In this document: positions 1 to 8,664 of the stretch, piece by piece
Layout: each line of letters opens with the position of its first letter
Numbering within the stretch: position 1 is the stretch's first letter
Source of the DNA: an uncultured Ruminiclostridium sp.
GTDB taxonomy: Bacteria; Bacillota; Clostridia; Oscillospirales; Acutalibacteraceae
Length of the DNA: 50,726 nucleotides
Direction: 5' to 3'
Assembly (NCBI GenBank): GCA_902490005.1
Contig: CABUCM010000020.1
Coordinates: 1 to 50,726, forward strand
Position numbers and translations under genes: made by a program
The notes under the pieces: generated by a model
Told to the model about the DNA's origin: nothing
The model's input: only the letters and a program-made list of their open reading frames with translations
Database searches by the model: none

Positions 1-1028
1 GCCGCCGGGGTTCCTTCCTCCTGAGAATAAGCAAAGCAGCCCATGCGCTCAAACCGCATCTCTTTGGCAAACTCCGCCAGCTCCTCAAAAGCCGCCTCGG
101 TTTCCCCTGGGAAGCCCACCATAAAGGTGGTGCGAAGGACGATGCCCGGCACCTTTTCCCGTATTTTTTGAATCAGCGACGCCAGGGATTCCCGATCGCC
201 GTGCCGGTTCATGGATTTGAGCACCTGCCCGTTGCAGTGCTGCAGGGGCAGATCCATATATTTCAGGATTTTGTCTTCCTTTGCCATAACGTCTAAAAGC
301 TCGTCTGTGATCCGTTCCGGGTAGCAATAAAGCACCCGAATCCAGTGAAGCCCATCTACTTTACAAAGCTCTGTCAAAAGCTGGGGCAGCCTTGCCGCGC
401 CATAAAGGTCTTCGCCGTAACGGGTGGTATCCTGGGCGATGACCATCAGTTCCTTGACGCCCCACTTCGCCAGCTTTTCCGCCTCCGCCAGGATATCCTC
501 CATTTTCCGGCTGCGGTAACCGCCCCGGATCAGGGGGATGGCGCAATAGGTACAGCGGTTGTCACAGCCCTCGGCAATCTTTAAGTAAGAAAAATAGCTG
601 GGCGTGCTCTGCACCCGCTCCCCTTCCAGGGGAAGCTGGGTTTTGGGCGGGAAGGTTTCGATCCGTTTTCCTTCCAGAGCCTCCCGGACGATGCGGGCGA
701 TCTCTTGATTAGCACCGATACCTACCACCGCGTTAACCTCTGGCAGCTCCTTGGCGATTTCCTGCTGATACCGCTCCGCCAGGCAGCCGGTGACCACAAT
801 GGCCTTTATCCGCCCCTCTGCCTTGAGCTTGGCAAGCTCTAAAATCTCCTCAATGCTTTCCTGCTTCGCCGATTCGATAAAGCCGCAGGTATTCACGATA
901 GCCGCGTCGCCCATAGCAACGTCGTCTACCAGCTGAAAGCCTTCCTGTTCTAAGGCAGCCATCATCATTTCCGCATCCACGCGGTTTTTTTCACAGCCTA
1001 AGCTGATGCATCCCACCCGATATGCCAA
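1..1028 (-). CDS. rimO: Ribosomal protein S12 methylthiotransferase RimO (3' part missing)
   Basis: Radical-SAM enzyme that adds a methylthio group to the conserved aspartate of ribosomal protein S12. The N-terminus has the RimO-type signature SLGCEKNRVDAE, with cluster cysteines at about C12, C48 (NTCGF) and C82 (TGCLAERY). The radical-SAM motif CDNRCTYC is at 155-162. About 342 residues are present; the C-terminal TRAM part lies beyond the left edge. I start the gene at TTG 1028: an in-frame TAA lies at 1034-1032 and AGGAAGG at 1044-1038 is 9 nt upstream, while the next candidate, GTG 1016, is too far from it. The gene follows recX by 84 nt and probably shares the recA transcript. RimO is favoured over MiaB by the N-terminal signature. 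Confidence 0.93.
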   Translation of the reverse strand, partial: MAYRVGCISLGCEKNRVDAEMMMAALEQEGFQLVDDVAMGDAAIVNTCGFIESAKQESIEEILELAKLKAEGRIKAIVVTGCLAERYQQEIAKELPEVNAVVGIGANQEIARIVREALEGKRIETFPPKTQLPLEGERVQSTPSYFSYLKIAEGCDNRCTYCAIPLIRGGYRSRKMEDILAEAEKLAKWGVKELMVIAQDTTRYGEDLYGAARLPQLLTELCKVDGLHWIRVLYCYPERITDELLDVMAKEDKILKYMDLPLQHCNGQVLKSMNRHGDRESLASLIQKIREKVPGIVLRTTFMVGFPGETEAAFEELAEFAKEMRFERMGCFAYSQEEGTPA

Positions 1029-1037
1029 GTATTACAG

Positions 1038-1044
1038 TCCTTCC
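1038..1044 (-). promoter_or_regulatory. Ribosome binding site that fixes the TTG start of rimO
   Basis: AGGAAGG on the minus strand, 9 nt before TTG 1028. There is no ATG in frame between the upstream stop and the conserved VGCISLGC segment. Confidence 0.7.
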
Positions 1045-1112
1045 TATGGTAAAGTTCCTGGTTTTATCCTATTGTTGGATTCTCGGCGGAGCCTTCCCGC
1101 CGCGCTGTCCTT

Positions 1113-1724
1113 TTATTCGTCCGAAAGCTCAAATTCCTTCAGCGCCTGGCGGATATCCTCCCACCGGAAACCAAGCCGCTGCAATGCGGCTATCGTACGG
1201 CGGCGGCCTTTTTCATCCGCCAAAGCCGCGGAATACTTCCGCGCAATCAGATGATTGATCTGTTCCAAAGGGTCCGGCTCCAGTTCGTCGGCTAATTCCT
1301 CGATCAGGTCCGGGTCGATCCCCTTTTGGCTCAACTCGTATTCCACCCGTTTACGGGCATAGCCTTTCCGATGAAACAGCTCCGCCGCGTAGCGCCTGGC
1401 GAAATCCTCATCGTCGATCAGGCCGATCTCCTCCATGCGGTCCGCCGCCTTTTGAGCGGCTTCCGCTGACGCGGTCCTTTTAATTTTATCCACCAGTTCC
1501 TTTTTCGAATGGTCCCGGTGGGCAATCAGATACAAAGCCTTTTCCTTGGCCCGGTTGGCATCGGAGGCCAGCAGAAGCTCATGAAGTTCCTCGTCGGTGA
1601 TCTCCGTTCCCAACTGAAACCGGGAAGCAAGAAGTGTCTGCGCGTCTACGTTAACGGCAAATTCCCCATCTAAATAAAGGGCCCGCAGGCTTTTTCTTCT
1701 GGGCTCAATAGCGGTGATGAGCAT
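1113..1724 (-). CDS. recX: Regulatory protein RecX
   Basis: A 203-residue protein of the RecX family, which binds RecA filaments and modulates recombinase activity. The sequence is charged and helical, with the tandem three-helix repeats typical of RecX. Examples are AHRDHSKKELVDKI near residue 70, RRYAAELFHRKGYARKRVEYELSQKGI near 115 and the C-terminal RRTIAALQRLGFRWEDIRQALKEF. It starts 2 nt after the recA stop codon, so the two genes are almost certainly co-transcribed and co-regulated. Length and context are typical for Bacillota. Confidence 0.93.
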   Translation of the reverse strand: MLITAIEPRRKSLRALYLDGEFAVNVDAQTLLASRFQLGTEITDEELHELLLASDANRAKEKALYLIAHRDHSKKELVDKIKRTASAEAAQKAADRMEEIGLIDDEDFARRYAAELFHRKGYARKRVEYELSQKGIDPDLIEELADELEPDPLEQINHLIARKYSAALADEKGRRRTIAALQRLGFRWEDIRQALKEFELSDE

Positions 1725-1726
1725 AA

Positions 1727-2857
1727 TCAGTCATCCACCATGATATCAATGCTGGCCTTATTTTTCTTTGGGGCGGCGGGCGCGGCTTTTCCCTCTGTTT
1801 CTATCGGTTTCGCCACGCTTTTATCCGGTTCCGCCGGCGTGGGAGCCGGCGCCGGAGCTGTCTTGGCATAAAGCTTTCCAGCGTTTTCATAAACCTGTTT
1901 TTCGATTTTCGCCGCGAATTCCGGATGATTCCGGAAATATTCCTTCACATTATCCCGGCCCTGGCCTAAGCGCTCGCCGTCATAGGAGAACCACGCGCCG
2001 CTTTTCTGCACCACATCCAGCCTTACCGCCAGATCCAGCAGCTCGCCCTCCCGGGAGATGCCCCGGCCGTACATCACGTCAAACTCGGCCTCCCGGAAAG
2101 GAGGGGCGATTTTATTTTTCACAACCTTGGCCCTGGTACGGGAGCCGATCATTTCGCCGCTGGCTTTCAGGGTCTCGATCCGGCGGATATCGATTCTCAC
2201 GGAGGAATAGAATTTCAGCGCCCGGCCGCCTGGGGTCACCTCAGGGCTGCCGTACATCACGCCTACCTTTTCTCTCAGCTGGTTGATAAAGATGGCCACA
2301 CAGTTGGACTTGGAGATGGCGCCGGCCAGCTTCCGCAGGGCCTGGCTCATCAGCCGGGCCTGAAGGCCAACATGGGAGTCTCCCATCTCGCCCTCGATTT
2401 CAGCACGGGGCACCAGCGCGGCCACAGAGTCCACCACGATCACGTCGATGGCGCCAGAGCGGACCAAAGCCTCGGTAATTTCCAAAGCCTGCTCGCCGGT
2501 ATCCGGCTGGGAAACCAGCAGGGAATCCACATCCACTCCTAAGGCCCTGGCATAAACCGGGTCCAGGGCGTGCTCCACGTCGATGAACGCGGCGTAACCG
2601 CCGCTTTTCTGCCCTTCCGCGATGCAATGGAGGGCCAAAGTGGTTTTACCCGAGGATTCCGGCCCATAAATTTCTACAATTCTGCCTCTGGGCAAGCCGC
2701 CGATTCCCAGCGCCAGGTCCAAGGACAGGGAGCCTGTGGGTATGGCGTCCACATGCATGGCCTCGTTTTGTCCCAGGCGCATCACCGCGCCCTTTCCAAA
2801 CTGCTTTTCTATCTGTCCCAGGGCTGTTTCCAGCGCCTTGCTTTTATCCACTGCCAT
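1727..2857 (-). CDS. recA: Recombinase RecA
   Basis: A 376-residue RecA, the DNA-dependent ATPase of homologous recombination and the SOS response. Walker A is GPESSGKTT, loop 1 and 2 segments surround LRKLAGAISKSN and GGRALKFYSSVR, and NQLREKVGVMYGSPEVTPGG is classic RecA. The last ~45 residues form an Ala/Pro-rich, then acidic tail ending MVDD. The open frame extends to 2953, but I start at ATG 2857. MAVDKSKALETALGQIEK is the conserved N-terminus, a G-rich ribosome site (GGGGGAAA) precedes it, and the extra 32 residues are not RecA-like. A promoter lies at 2962-2990. No GAAC-N4-GTTC LexA box was visible upstream. Confidence 0.97.
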   Translation of the reverse strand: MAVDKSKALETALGQIEKQFGKGAVMRLGQNEAMHVDAIPTGSLSLDLALGIGGLPRGRIVEIYGPESSGKTTLALHCIAEGQKSGGYAAFIDVEHALDPVYARALGVDVDSLLVSQPDTGEQALEITEALVRSGAIDVIVVDSVAALVPRAEIEGEMGDSHVGLQARLMSQALRKLAGAISKSNCVAIFINQLREKVGVMYGSPEVTPGGRALKFYSSVRIDIRRIETLKASGEMIGSRTRAKVVKNKIAPPFREAEFDVMYGRGISREGELLDLAVRLDVVQKSGAWFSYDGERLGQGRDNVKEYFRNHPEFAAKIEKQVYENAGKLYAKTAPAPAPTPAEPDKSVAKPIETEGKAAPAAPKKNKASIDIMVDD

Positions 2858-2961
2858 AATATTTCCCCCGCTATCCTTAAATTTTCCCAATCTTAGCAAA
2901 GCCAAAGCCTCGCCTGTGGAGAACTTTTTGAAACCGCGTTTTACGGCTTGCAATTATATTT

Positions 2962-2990
2962 ATTATAACTGATTCCCTTTGAGAACGCAA
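2962..2990 (-). promoter_or_regulatory. Sigma-A-type promoter of recA-recX-rimO
   Basis: On the minus strand, TTGCGT (2990-2985) and TATAAT (2967-2962) are separated by 17 nt. The -10 box is perfect and the -35 box matches the consensus in its first three bases. The position gives a leader of roughly 100 nt for recA. Confidence 0.7.
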
Positions 2991-3005
2991 TAAAAAACAA
3001 AGAAT

Positions 3006-3869
3006 TTACAAACAAATGTTTTTATTTCCAGCAACCACCCGGTTCGTTCCCGTAAGGTCCTGGCAATAGGAAAGCCTCGAAACGCCGTTTTGTTCAAATA
3101 ACGCCGCCACCGCTGGCCCCTGGCCGTTGCCGATTTCCACCGCCGCCACGCCGCCAGGCTTTAAAGGCCCCAGCCACTTTTGGGCGATAGCCCTATAAAA
3201 GGCCAGGCCGTCTTTCCCGCCATCCAGCGCCATCGCGGGCTCTTTTTGCACTTCTATTTGCAAAGCCGGCATCTCGCCGGAACAAATATAGGGCGGGTTG
3301 GAAACAACCGCGTCCGCCTGGGGCAAAGAAAACGCCTCCGGTCCCAATAAAACGTCGCCCATAACCGCCTGTACCCGTCCCGCTCCATAGCGGGCAATAT
3401 TTTTCTCCAGGTAGGAAAACGCCAGGGGCGACAGCTCCACGCACACCACCTGGGCGCCGGGAACCTTCTTTGCGATGCCCAGCCCTACGGCGCCAGTGCC
3501 AGCGCATAGATCCAGCACCACAGGATTTGTGATTTTTTCCAGCCTGCGAGCCGCTTCCAGCACCAGGGGGATGGTGTCCTCCCGAGGGATCAAAACCCCG
3601 GAGCCCACCGCCAGCGCCATACCCATAAAGTCCCAGGCGCTCAACAGGTACTGTAAAGGCTCCCCCTCCGCTTTTTTCCTAAGCAGGGAGAAAAACGCCT
3701 CTGCCTGGGGGCGCGGGGCCGGCTCCCCTCCATGTAAGATCAATCCCTGCCGGTCCAGGCCAAAACAATGCTGGAACAGGCACAAAACGTCGAAACCGGT
3801 GCAGTAAGCGCCGATCTCTCCGGACTGTGCCTGTTTTTTTCCAAGTTGATAGATTTCACGTAACGTCAT
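3006..3869 (-). CDS. prmC: Release factor glutamine methyltransferase PrmC (HemK)
   Basis: SAM-dependent N5-glutamine methyltransferase that modifies the GGQ motif of peptide release factors. The 287-residue protein has an N-terminal helical domain (1 to ~85), the SAM-binding motif LDLCAGTGAVGLGIA near 120 and the catalytic NPPY motif (VVSNPPYICSGEM) near 190. It starts 16 nt after the DUF1385 gene, a pairing common in Bacillota, where prfA is often adjacent. prfA is not in this window. The start ATG at 3869 has GGAG about 7 nt upstream. Confidence 0.95.
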   Translation of the reverse strand: MTLREIYQLGKKQAQSGEIGAYCTGFDVLCLFQHCFGLDRQGLILHGGEPAPRPQAEAFFSLLRKKAEGEPLQYLLSAWDFMGMALAVGSGVLIPREDTIPLVLEAARRLEKITNPVVLDLCAGTGAVGLGIAKKVPGAQVVCVELSPLAFSYLEKNIARYGAGRVQAVMGDVLLGPEAFSLPQADAVVSNPPYICSGEMPALQIEVQKEPAMALDGGKDGLAFYRAIAQKWLGPLKPGGVAAVEIGNGQGPAVAALFEQNGVSRLSYCQDLTGTNRVVAGNKNICL

Positions 3870-3885
3870 GCCGTTCTCCGCATCC

Positions 3886-4854
3886 TTAGCTTTTTTGCGC
3901 CGGGACCTTATCCTCTCCGTTTTCTGGAATGACCGCCTCCAGCGCCTGGATCGCTACCTCGATCATATCGTCCTTAGGCTCCTTGGTGGTAATCCGCTGG
4001 ACCCACATGCCCGGGGCGGAAATGATCCGGGTGAACAGGTTATCGTGCCGTCCGCAGAAGCGGATCACCTCATAGCCCAGCGCCACCACCAGGGGAATCA
4101 GCATAATTTTCGTAAAGGATCTCAAAAAGGGATTGGTAAACGGGATAAAAATACCGATCACAATACCCAGCACCAGCATGAAGATCATAAAGCTGGTACC
4201 GCAGCGGGGATGAAAGCGGCTGTGTTTTTTCACGTTTTCCACTGTTAAAGGCTCTTCATTTTCATAACAGAAAATGGTTTTATGTTCCGCGCCGTGGTAT
4301 TCAAATACCCGGCCCACGCCCTCGACCTTAGAGCAAAGCACCACATAGCCGATAAAAATCGCCAAGCGCATCACGCCCTCGATTAGGGAGCGGAGCACCT
4401 GATTATCCTGCATGGAGGGCACCGCGCCGCCCAGCAGGTTGTAAAGCCAGGTGGGAAGCACGAAAAACAGCAGCACCGCCAAAGCCACGCCCAGCACCGT
4501 GCCGGTAATGGTAACGGCTTTCATGGCCTTATCGCCGAATTTCCGGTCGATCCAGGCGTCGAATTTGCCCAGTTCCTCCTCGCTTGCTTCCTCGTCGGAT
4601 TTCTCCGCCGACATCATCAGCGCCTTATAACCGATGGACAGGGAATCGATAAATCCGGCGATTCCCCGCAGCAGCGGCGCCCGGAATACAGGATACTTTT
4701 CCCGCAGGGTTTTCACCTCTAGGTATTCGGTATCCACGGTCTTGTCCGGCAGTCTGATTGCCACCGCGGTTTTGTGCGGCCCCCGCATCATGATTCCCTC
4801 AATGAGGGCCTGTCCTCCAATGGAGGTCATACATTTGGTTTTTTCTCTCGCCAT
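3886..4854 (-). CDS. DUF1385 family membrane protein (YqhQ-like)
   Basis: A 322-residue protein of the DUF1385/YqhQ family, whose function is not established. The family N-terminus is clear: IGGQALIEGIMMRGP at about 12-26, and the conserved FHPRCGTSFM with nearby HGAEHKT in the middle. Several hydrophobic segments (around 105-130, 155-175, 215-240 and 245-270) indicate an integral membrane protein. The conserved His/Cys motifs between the membrane segments suggest a metal or redox site, but that is inference. It lies between the sensor kinase (3 nt gap) and prmC (16 nt gap) and has AGGAG before the start. Confidence 0.9.
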   Translation of the reverse strand: MAREKTKCMTSIGGQALIEGIMMRGPHKTAVAIRLPDKTVDTEYLEVKTLREKYPVFRAPLLRGIAGFIDSLSIGYKALMMSAEKSDEEASEEELGKFDAWIDRKFGDKAMKAVTITGTVLGVALAVLLFFVLPTWLYNLLGGAVPSMQDNQVLRSLIEGVMRLAIFIGYVVLCSKVEGVGRVFEYHGAEHKTIFCYENEEPLTVENVKKHSRFHPRCGTSFMIFMLVLGIVIGIFIPFTNPFLRSFTKIMLIPLVVALGYEVIRFCGRHDNLFTRIISAPGMWVQRITTKEPKDDMIEVAIQALEAVIPENGEDKVPAQKS

Positions 4855-4857
4855 AGA

Positions 4858-6288
4858 TTACTCCTGTTTTTGATCGCCCTTGTCGGGCTGAATTTTGGGA
4901 ATGGAAATGATTACCGTGGTGCCCACGCCCTCCTCGCTTTCCACTTTCAAGGAGCCGGAGTGCAGAGTCATGATTTCATCCGCCACAGCCAATCCGATGC
5001 CGGAGCCCCTCTGGGTTTGGTTAGCCTTATAGAATTTATCCTTGATTCTGGGCAGATGCTCCGCCGGGATGCCGCAGCCGTTATCCACAATATAAATGTG
5101 GATCATCTCGTCGTCCTCCTGGACCCGGATGCTCACCATACCCTCTTCCGGCGTATATTTCAAGGCGTTGTCGATAATATTGACAAACACCTGCCGCATT
5201 CTGTTTTTGTCCGCCAGCACGGGAGAAATGCTTTCCGGCTCTTCAAAATCCAGGTGCTTGTTTTCCGAAATCGCCCGCTCCCGGTACATATAAACCGCCT
5301 CATCCAGTTCCGCCAGCAGGTCGATTTTATCCATCATCAGTACCATAGCCTTATTCTGCATTCGGGAGAAATCCAAAAGCTCCTCCACAATGCCGGAAAG
5401 CCGCTCGGTTTCCCGGACGATAATGCTCATACCCTTTTCCATGGTCACCGCATCGGCGGGGCCTGTCATCTTCATGGTTTCCGCCCATCCCTTGATGGCG
5501 GTCAGCGGCGTGCGCAGCTCATGAGAAACGGAAGAAATAAAATCGTTCTTCATTTTTTCCGACGCGCCAAGCTCCTCAGCCATATAATTGATGGTATCGC
5601 ACAGGTCGCCGATCTCGTCGTCATTGGATTTTCGGATCCTGACCTTAAAGTCTCCCTGGGCGATCCTGCGGGCCACCGCGCTGATCTTCCCCAACGGCCT
5701 GACGATAGAACGGATAAAGTAGGTATTGGACAGCACCACAAAGAAAATGACCAGGCAGCCTACCAGCAGCAGAAGGCCCACAGACATAAAGATCTTCCTG
5801 TCCGCTGATTCCAGGGAAACCACATACCGGACAGCCCCCATATAATCCCCGGAGGAGCTGTACATGGCCTGGGTGACCGCCATTACCTTTTCGCCGGAAT
5901 CCAGCGTTCCCGTCCAAATAGCGCCGCCCTCGTCGGCACTTTTGGCCAGTTCATAATCCGGCATCGCCTGGTTTTTATCCGGTTCAAAACCGGTAGAGGT
6001 AATCAGATTCTGGTCCCTGCAGCCAAACGCCATCAGTTCCATCTGTTCCTTATCAGAAAACGACTGGACGTAGTTCACCGCCGTGGTGTTAAATTTAGAG
6101 CAGTCCTCCAGGCTTCCGGAAAAATAGCTGGAAATCCCGGAAACATGGCCTTGGATTGTGGACTGGATCCCATTGTAATAATAATTCTGCACAACAAAAG
6201 CAAAGCTTAAAATCAAGACCACCAAAATGATCAGAATTAAGCCCAAGCTATTAATCAGCCAGCGTTTTGTAATGCCTTTGATCTGCAT
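4858..6288 (-). CDS. Two-component sensor histidine kinase (VicK/PhoR-like)
   Basis: A 476-residue membrane histidine kinase. TM1 is at about 13-34, an extracellular domain spans ~35-167, TM2 is at about 168-190 and a HAMP linker at 191-243. The phospho-acceptor motif SVSHELRTPL carries His256. The ATPase domain follows, with N box NIIDNALKYTPEEG, G1 VDNGCGIP and G2 GSGIGLAV. The signal sensed in the outer domain is unknown. It is transcribed after its response regulator (53 nt gap) and is followed directly by the DUF1385 gene. No PAS domain was evident, which differs from typical WalK. Confidence 0.93.
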   Translation of the reverse strand: MQIKGITKRWLINSLGLILIILVVLILSFAFVVQNYYYNGIQSTIQGHVSGISSYFSGSLEDCSKFNTTAVNYVQSFSDKEQMELMAFGCRDQNLITSTGFEPDKNQAMPDYELAKSADEGGAIWTGTLDSGEKVMAVTQAMYSSSGDYMGAVRYVVSLESADRKIFMSVGLLLLVGCLVIFFVVLSNTYFIRSIVRPLGKISAVARRIAQGDFKVRIRKSNDDEIGDLCDTINYMAEELGASEKMKNDFISSVSHELRTPLTAIKGWAETMKMTGPADAVTMEKGMSIIVRETERLSGIVEELLDFSRMQNKAMVLMMDKIDLLAELDEAVYMYRERAISENKHLDFEEPESISPVLADKNRMRQVFVNIIDNALKYTPEEGMVSIRVQEDDEMIHIYIVDNGCGIPAEHLPRIKDKFYKANQTQRGSGIGLAVADEIMTLHSGSLKVESEEGVGTTVIISIPKIQPDKGDQKQE

Positions 6289-6341
6289 AATGGAATAAAG
6301 TCCTTTCCAAGTGGAGTTTCATCAATATAGCCAGATCCTGC

Positions 6342-7043
6342 TTAAGCCTCCCACTTATAGCCTAAGCCCCATACCGTAACAATGTGCTTTGGATTGGAAG
6401 GTTCGTCTTCAATTTTCATCCGCAGGCGGCGGATGTTCACATCCACAATTTTTTCTTCCCCATAATAGGCCTCTCCCCACACATGGGTCAAGATATTGGT
6501 CCGGTCCAGCGCCACGCCGGGATTGCTGAAGAAATACTCCATAATCTGAAATTCCACCTGGGTAAGCTCAATCATCCGGCCTTTCTTCTTTAAGGCGCGG
6601 TTTCTCAGGTTCAGCACAAAATTCCCGGAGACAAGTTCCTCCTGAAAATTGTTCTCCTCCCGCATTTCTGCAATCGCCACTCTGCGGTACAGGGAATCCA
6701 CACGGGCTACCAGTTCCGAGGGGCTGAAAGGCTTGGTGACATAATCGTCCGCCCCCAGCATCAGGCCGGTAACTTTGTCCATTTCCTGGGTTTTTGCGGT
6801 GAGCATAATAATCCCCAGGTTGCCGCTCTTTTTCCGCAACTCTTTGCATACCGTCAAACCATCGATGCCGGGCATCATGATATCTAAAATCGCCACGTCG
6901 AACTCGCCGTGATTTTCCTCATATTTTTGCAGCGCCATTTCTCCGCTGCCGGCCTCCACCACGTCGTAGCCCGCCCGCTGAAGATTAATCACCACAAACT
7001 CGCGAATGGCGTCTTCATCTTCTACAACCAAAATTCTTTTCAT
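6342..7043 (-). CDS. OmpR/PhoB-family response regulator
   Basis: A 233-residue DNA-binding response regulator. The receiver domain (1-120) has the acidic pocket EDED at 8-11, the phospho-acceptor Asp54 in AILDIMMPG, and Lys in KPFSPSEL. The C-terminal winged helix (~135-233) ends with the recognition region KIVDVNIRRLRMKIE and VWGLGYKW. It sits 13 nt downstream of the lipoprotein gene and upstream of the cognate kinase. Its overall look is YycF/WalR- or ResD-like, but I cannot assign the regulon. GGGGG precedes the ATG. Confidence 0.94.
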   Translation of the reverse strand: MKRILVVEDEDAIREFVVINLQRAGYDVVEAGSGEMALQKYEENHGEFDVAILDIMMPGIDGLTVCKELRKKSGNLGIIMLTAKTQEMDKVTGLMLGADDYVTKPFSPSELVARVDSLYRRVAIAEMREENNFQEELVSGNFVLNLRNRALKKKGRMIELTQVEFQIMEYFFSNPGVALDRTNILTHVWGEAYYGEEKIVDVNIRRLRMKIEDEPSNPKHIVTVWGLGYKWEA

Positions 7044-7056
7044 CGAAATCCCCCTT

Positions 7057-8457
7057 CTAATTGACGATATCGCCTGAATTAATCAGTCCAAGACGCTGTG
7101 CCACATCGTTATAAGAGATAACTTTTTCGCTTCCTGATTCAGGAATGCTGACAGCATAAACTTTTTCATCAGTTTCCATGACACAGGTAAATTCACGGGC
7201 CTCCGTAACCTGGGCATCCCAGTTGGCTTTTGTGAACACCCTGATCTTCAGCACCGCCGCGCCGGCCGCGCCCACACCTTCGCTGTTCACCACCCATTCG
7301 GATAAGGTAAGCTGGTTCTTACCCGGCTCCAAGGTTCCCGTCATCGAATCAAGCCAGCTGCTTGGCACCAAAAAATAATAACCGTTTTCGTTGTTGACAT
7401 ACATGTTCTGAACAGTAACCAATTCTTGTTCCTTGGGAAAATACTGCTGCCATTGGGTAATATAAACGGGAGAAGGAGCCTCGTCCGCAGCCCGTTCCCC
7501 GTCCACCAGCGTTACCGCGTTACTAGCCGGAACACTTCCATTAAACGGCTTCGCATTGGGAATTTCCAGTATTCCGTCGCCATTAATATCCATACAGGTC
7601 ACATCGGTGGGCCTTGCGATGGTAAACTTATTCATGGCTGCGGAGCTGTAAAAAGGCGCTTGCAGTATTTGATTTTCCGGATCCCAATAAACCAGTTCCG
7701 TAATCATTTGATTGCCGGATTTCACCCCGTCGATATAAACCCCGCGGTAGCCGTTCTCCAGTTCGCCTAACTGAAAAGAGGCGTACTGAGTTACATCCGG
7801 GTTCATTTCCACCTCTCCCACATTCACCAGGGAATCAGAGGCGGCGCTATATTTCAGCAGCCTGGCGGCGGCCGCCTTGTCGGCGGTATTGACGGAGCTC
7901 ATAAACAGTTCCACGACTCCATCCTTGTCAAAGTCATTCAGCGCCAAATCCGTATAGCTGTATTCCAAATCAAAAGGCCTGATTCCTCCGTTTTCATACC
8001 GAAAAACCGTGGCCTGGTTGGCGGTGGAATAATTACTCCATCCAACCAGCACCGCATCCATTCCGTCGCCGTTTAAATCGGCAAAGCAGACACGGTCCAC
8101 CTCCGCCGCGGAATTTTGAAACGCGGCGACTTTCTGCCAAACGCCGGCTATCTGATCGATAAAAATCACCGTAATATCCGAAACGCCCTCTGATATGTTG
8201 GTTTTATAAAAGGCGATTGCCTCGTCGTTTCCATCGCCGTTGATGTCGTGCATAATGACAGCGGAACGGTAAGCGCCCTTTTGGGGATATTTCAGCGTAT
8301 AGCTGCCGGCATTTTCTTCAATCACTTTTTGAATATCCGCCTTATCTCCTGTGGCTTTAGGCGGAGACATCAAATTCTGAGTGTCCAGGTCCATCACCGT
8401 ACAGCCGGAACAAAACAAGCACAGCGTAAGCAACGCACAAATCAGTTTTGTTCTCAT
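7057..8457 (-). CDS. FG-GAP/VCBS-repeat lipoprotein linked to a two-component system
   Basis: A 466-residue exported lipoprotein of unknown function. The signal peptide (MRTKL..., hydrophobic to residue ~17) ends at a lipobox-like CSGC. The body carries at least four calcium-binding-like repeats of the FG-GAP/VCBS type: DINGDGNDEA, DLNGDGMDAV, DFDKDGVVEL and DINGDGILEI. These suggest a beta-propeller on the outer face of the membrane. I start at ATG 8457, preceded by AGGAGG at 5 nt; the open frame reaches 8622 but the extra residues lack a signal peptide. It is the first gene of the operon with the response regulator and kinase, so it may help sensing (inference). Confidence 0.85.
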   Translation of the reverse strand: MRTKLICALLTLCLFCSGCTVMDLDTQNLMSPPKATGDKADIQKVIEENAGSYTLKYPQKGAYRSAVIMHDINGDGNDEAIAFYKTNISEGVSDITVIFIDQIAGVWQKVAAFQNSAAEVDRVCFADLNGDGMDAVLVGWSNYSTANQATVFRYENGGIRPFDLEYSYTDLALNDFDKDGVVELFMSSVNTADKAAAARLLKYSAASDSLVNVGEVEMNPDVTQYASFQLGELENGYRGVYIDGVKSGNQMITELVYWDPENQILQAPFYSSAAMNKFTIARPTDVTCMDINGDGILEIPNAKPFNGSVPASNAVTLVDGERAADEAPSPVYITQWQQYFPKEQELVTVQNMYVNNENGYYFLVPSSWLDSMTGTLEPGKNQLTLSEWVVNSEGVGAAGAAVLKIRVFTKANWDAQVTEAREFTCVMETDEKVYAVSIPESGSEKVISYNDVAQRLGLINSGDIVN

Positions 8458-8607
8458 GACTTCCTCCTTTGGCCCGCCGGAAAAACCGGCTCTATCCTTT
8501 ATCCCAGCCGCCCCGGCTCCATAAAAAGCCCAACAGCCAGTACCTTTATCCGTACAGAATCTACCCCAGGGCCTATTTTTCCATGGGAATAGATCATAGG
8601 CAAAATT

Positions 8608-8616
8608 ATTATAACA
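8608..8616 (-). promoter_or_regulatory. Extended -10 promoter of the lipoprotein/two-component operon
   Basis: TGTTATAAT on the minus strand is a perfect TGnTATAAT extended -10. No good -35 box lies 16-18 nt upstream. The start site would fall about 145 nt before the lipoprotein start. Confidence 0.55.
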
Positions 8617-8664
8617 TGCCAAATCGCAAAATAACAGTTAAAAAAACGTAATCATATTCCCCGG

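Noticed and set aside
1030..1112. GC-rich inverted repeat between recX and rimO
   Set aside because: The 5-bp stem (GGCGG/CCGCC) has no U tract, so it is not called a terminator.
2858..3000. LexA/SOS operator upstream of recA
   Set aside because: I looked for GAAC-N4-GTTC and found only half sites, so no SOS box is claimed.
4774..5808. Plus-strand open frame of 344 codons
   Set aside because: Antisense to the histidine kinase; His/Gln-rich shadow composition.
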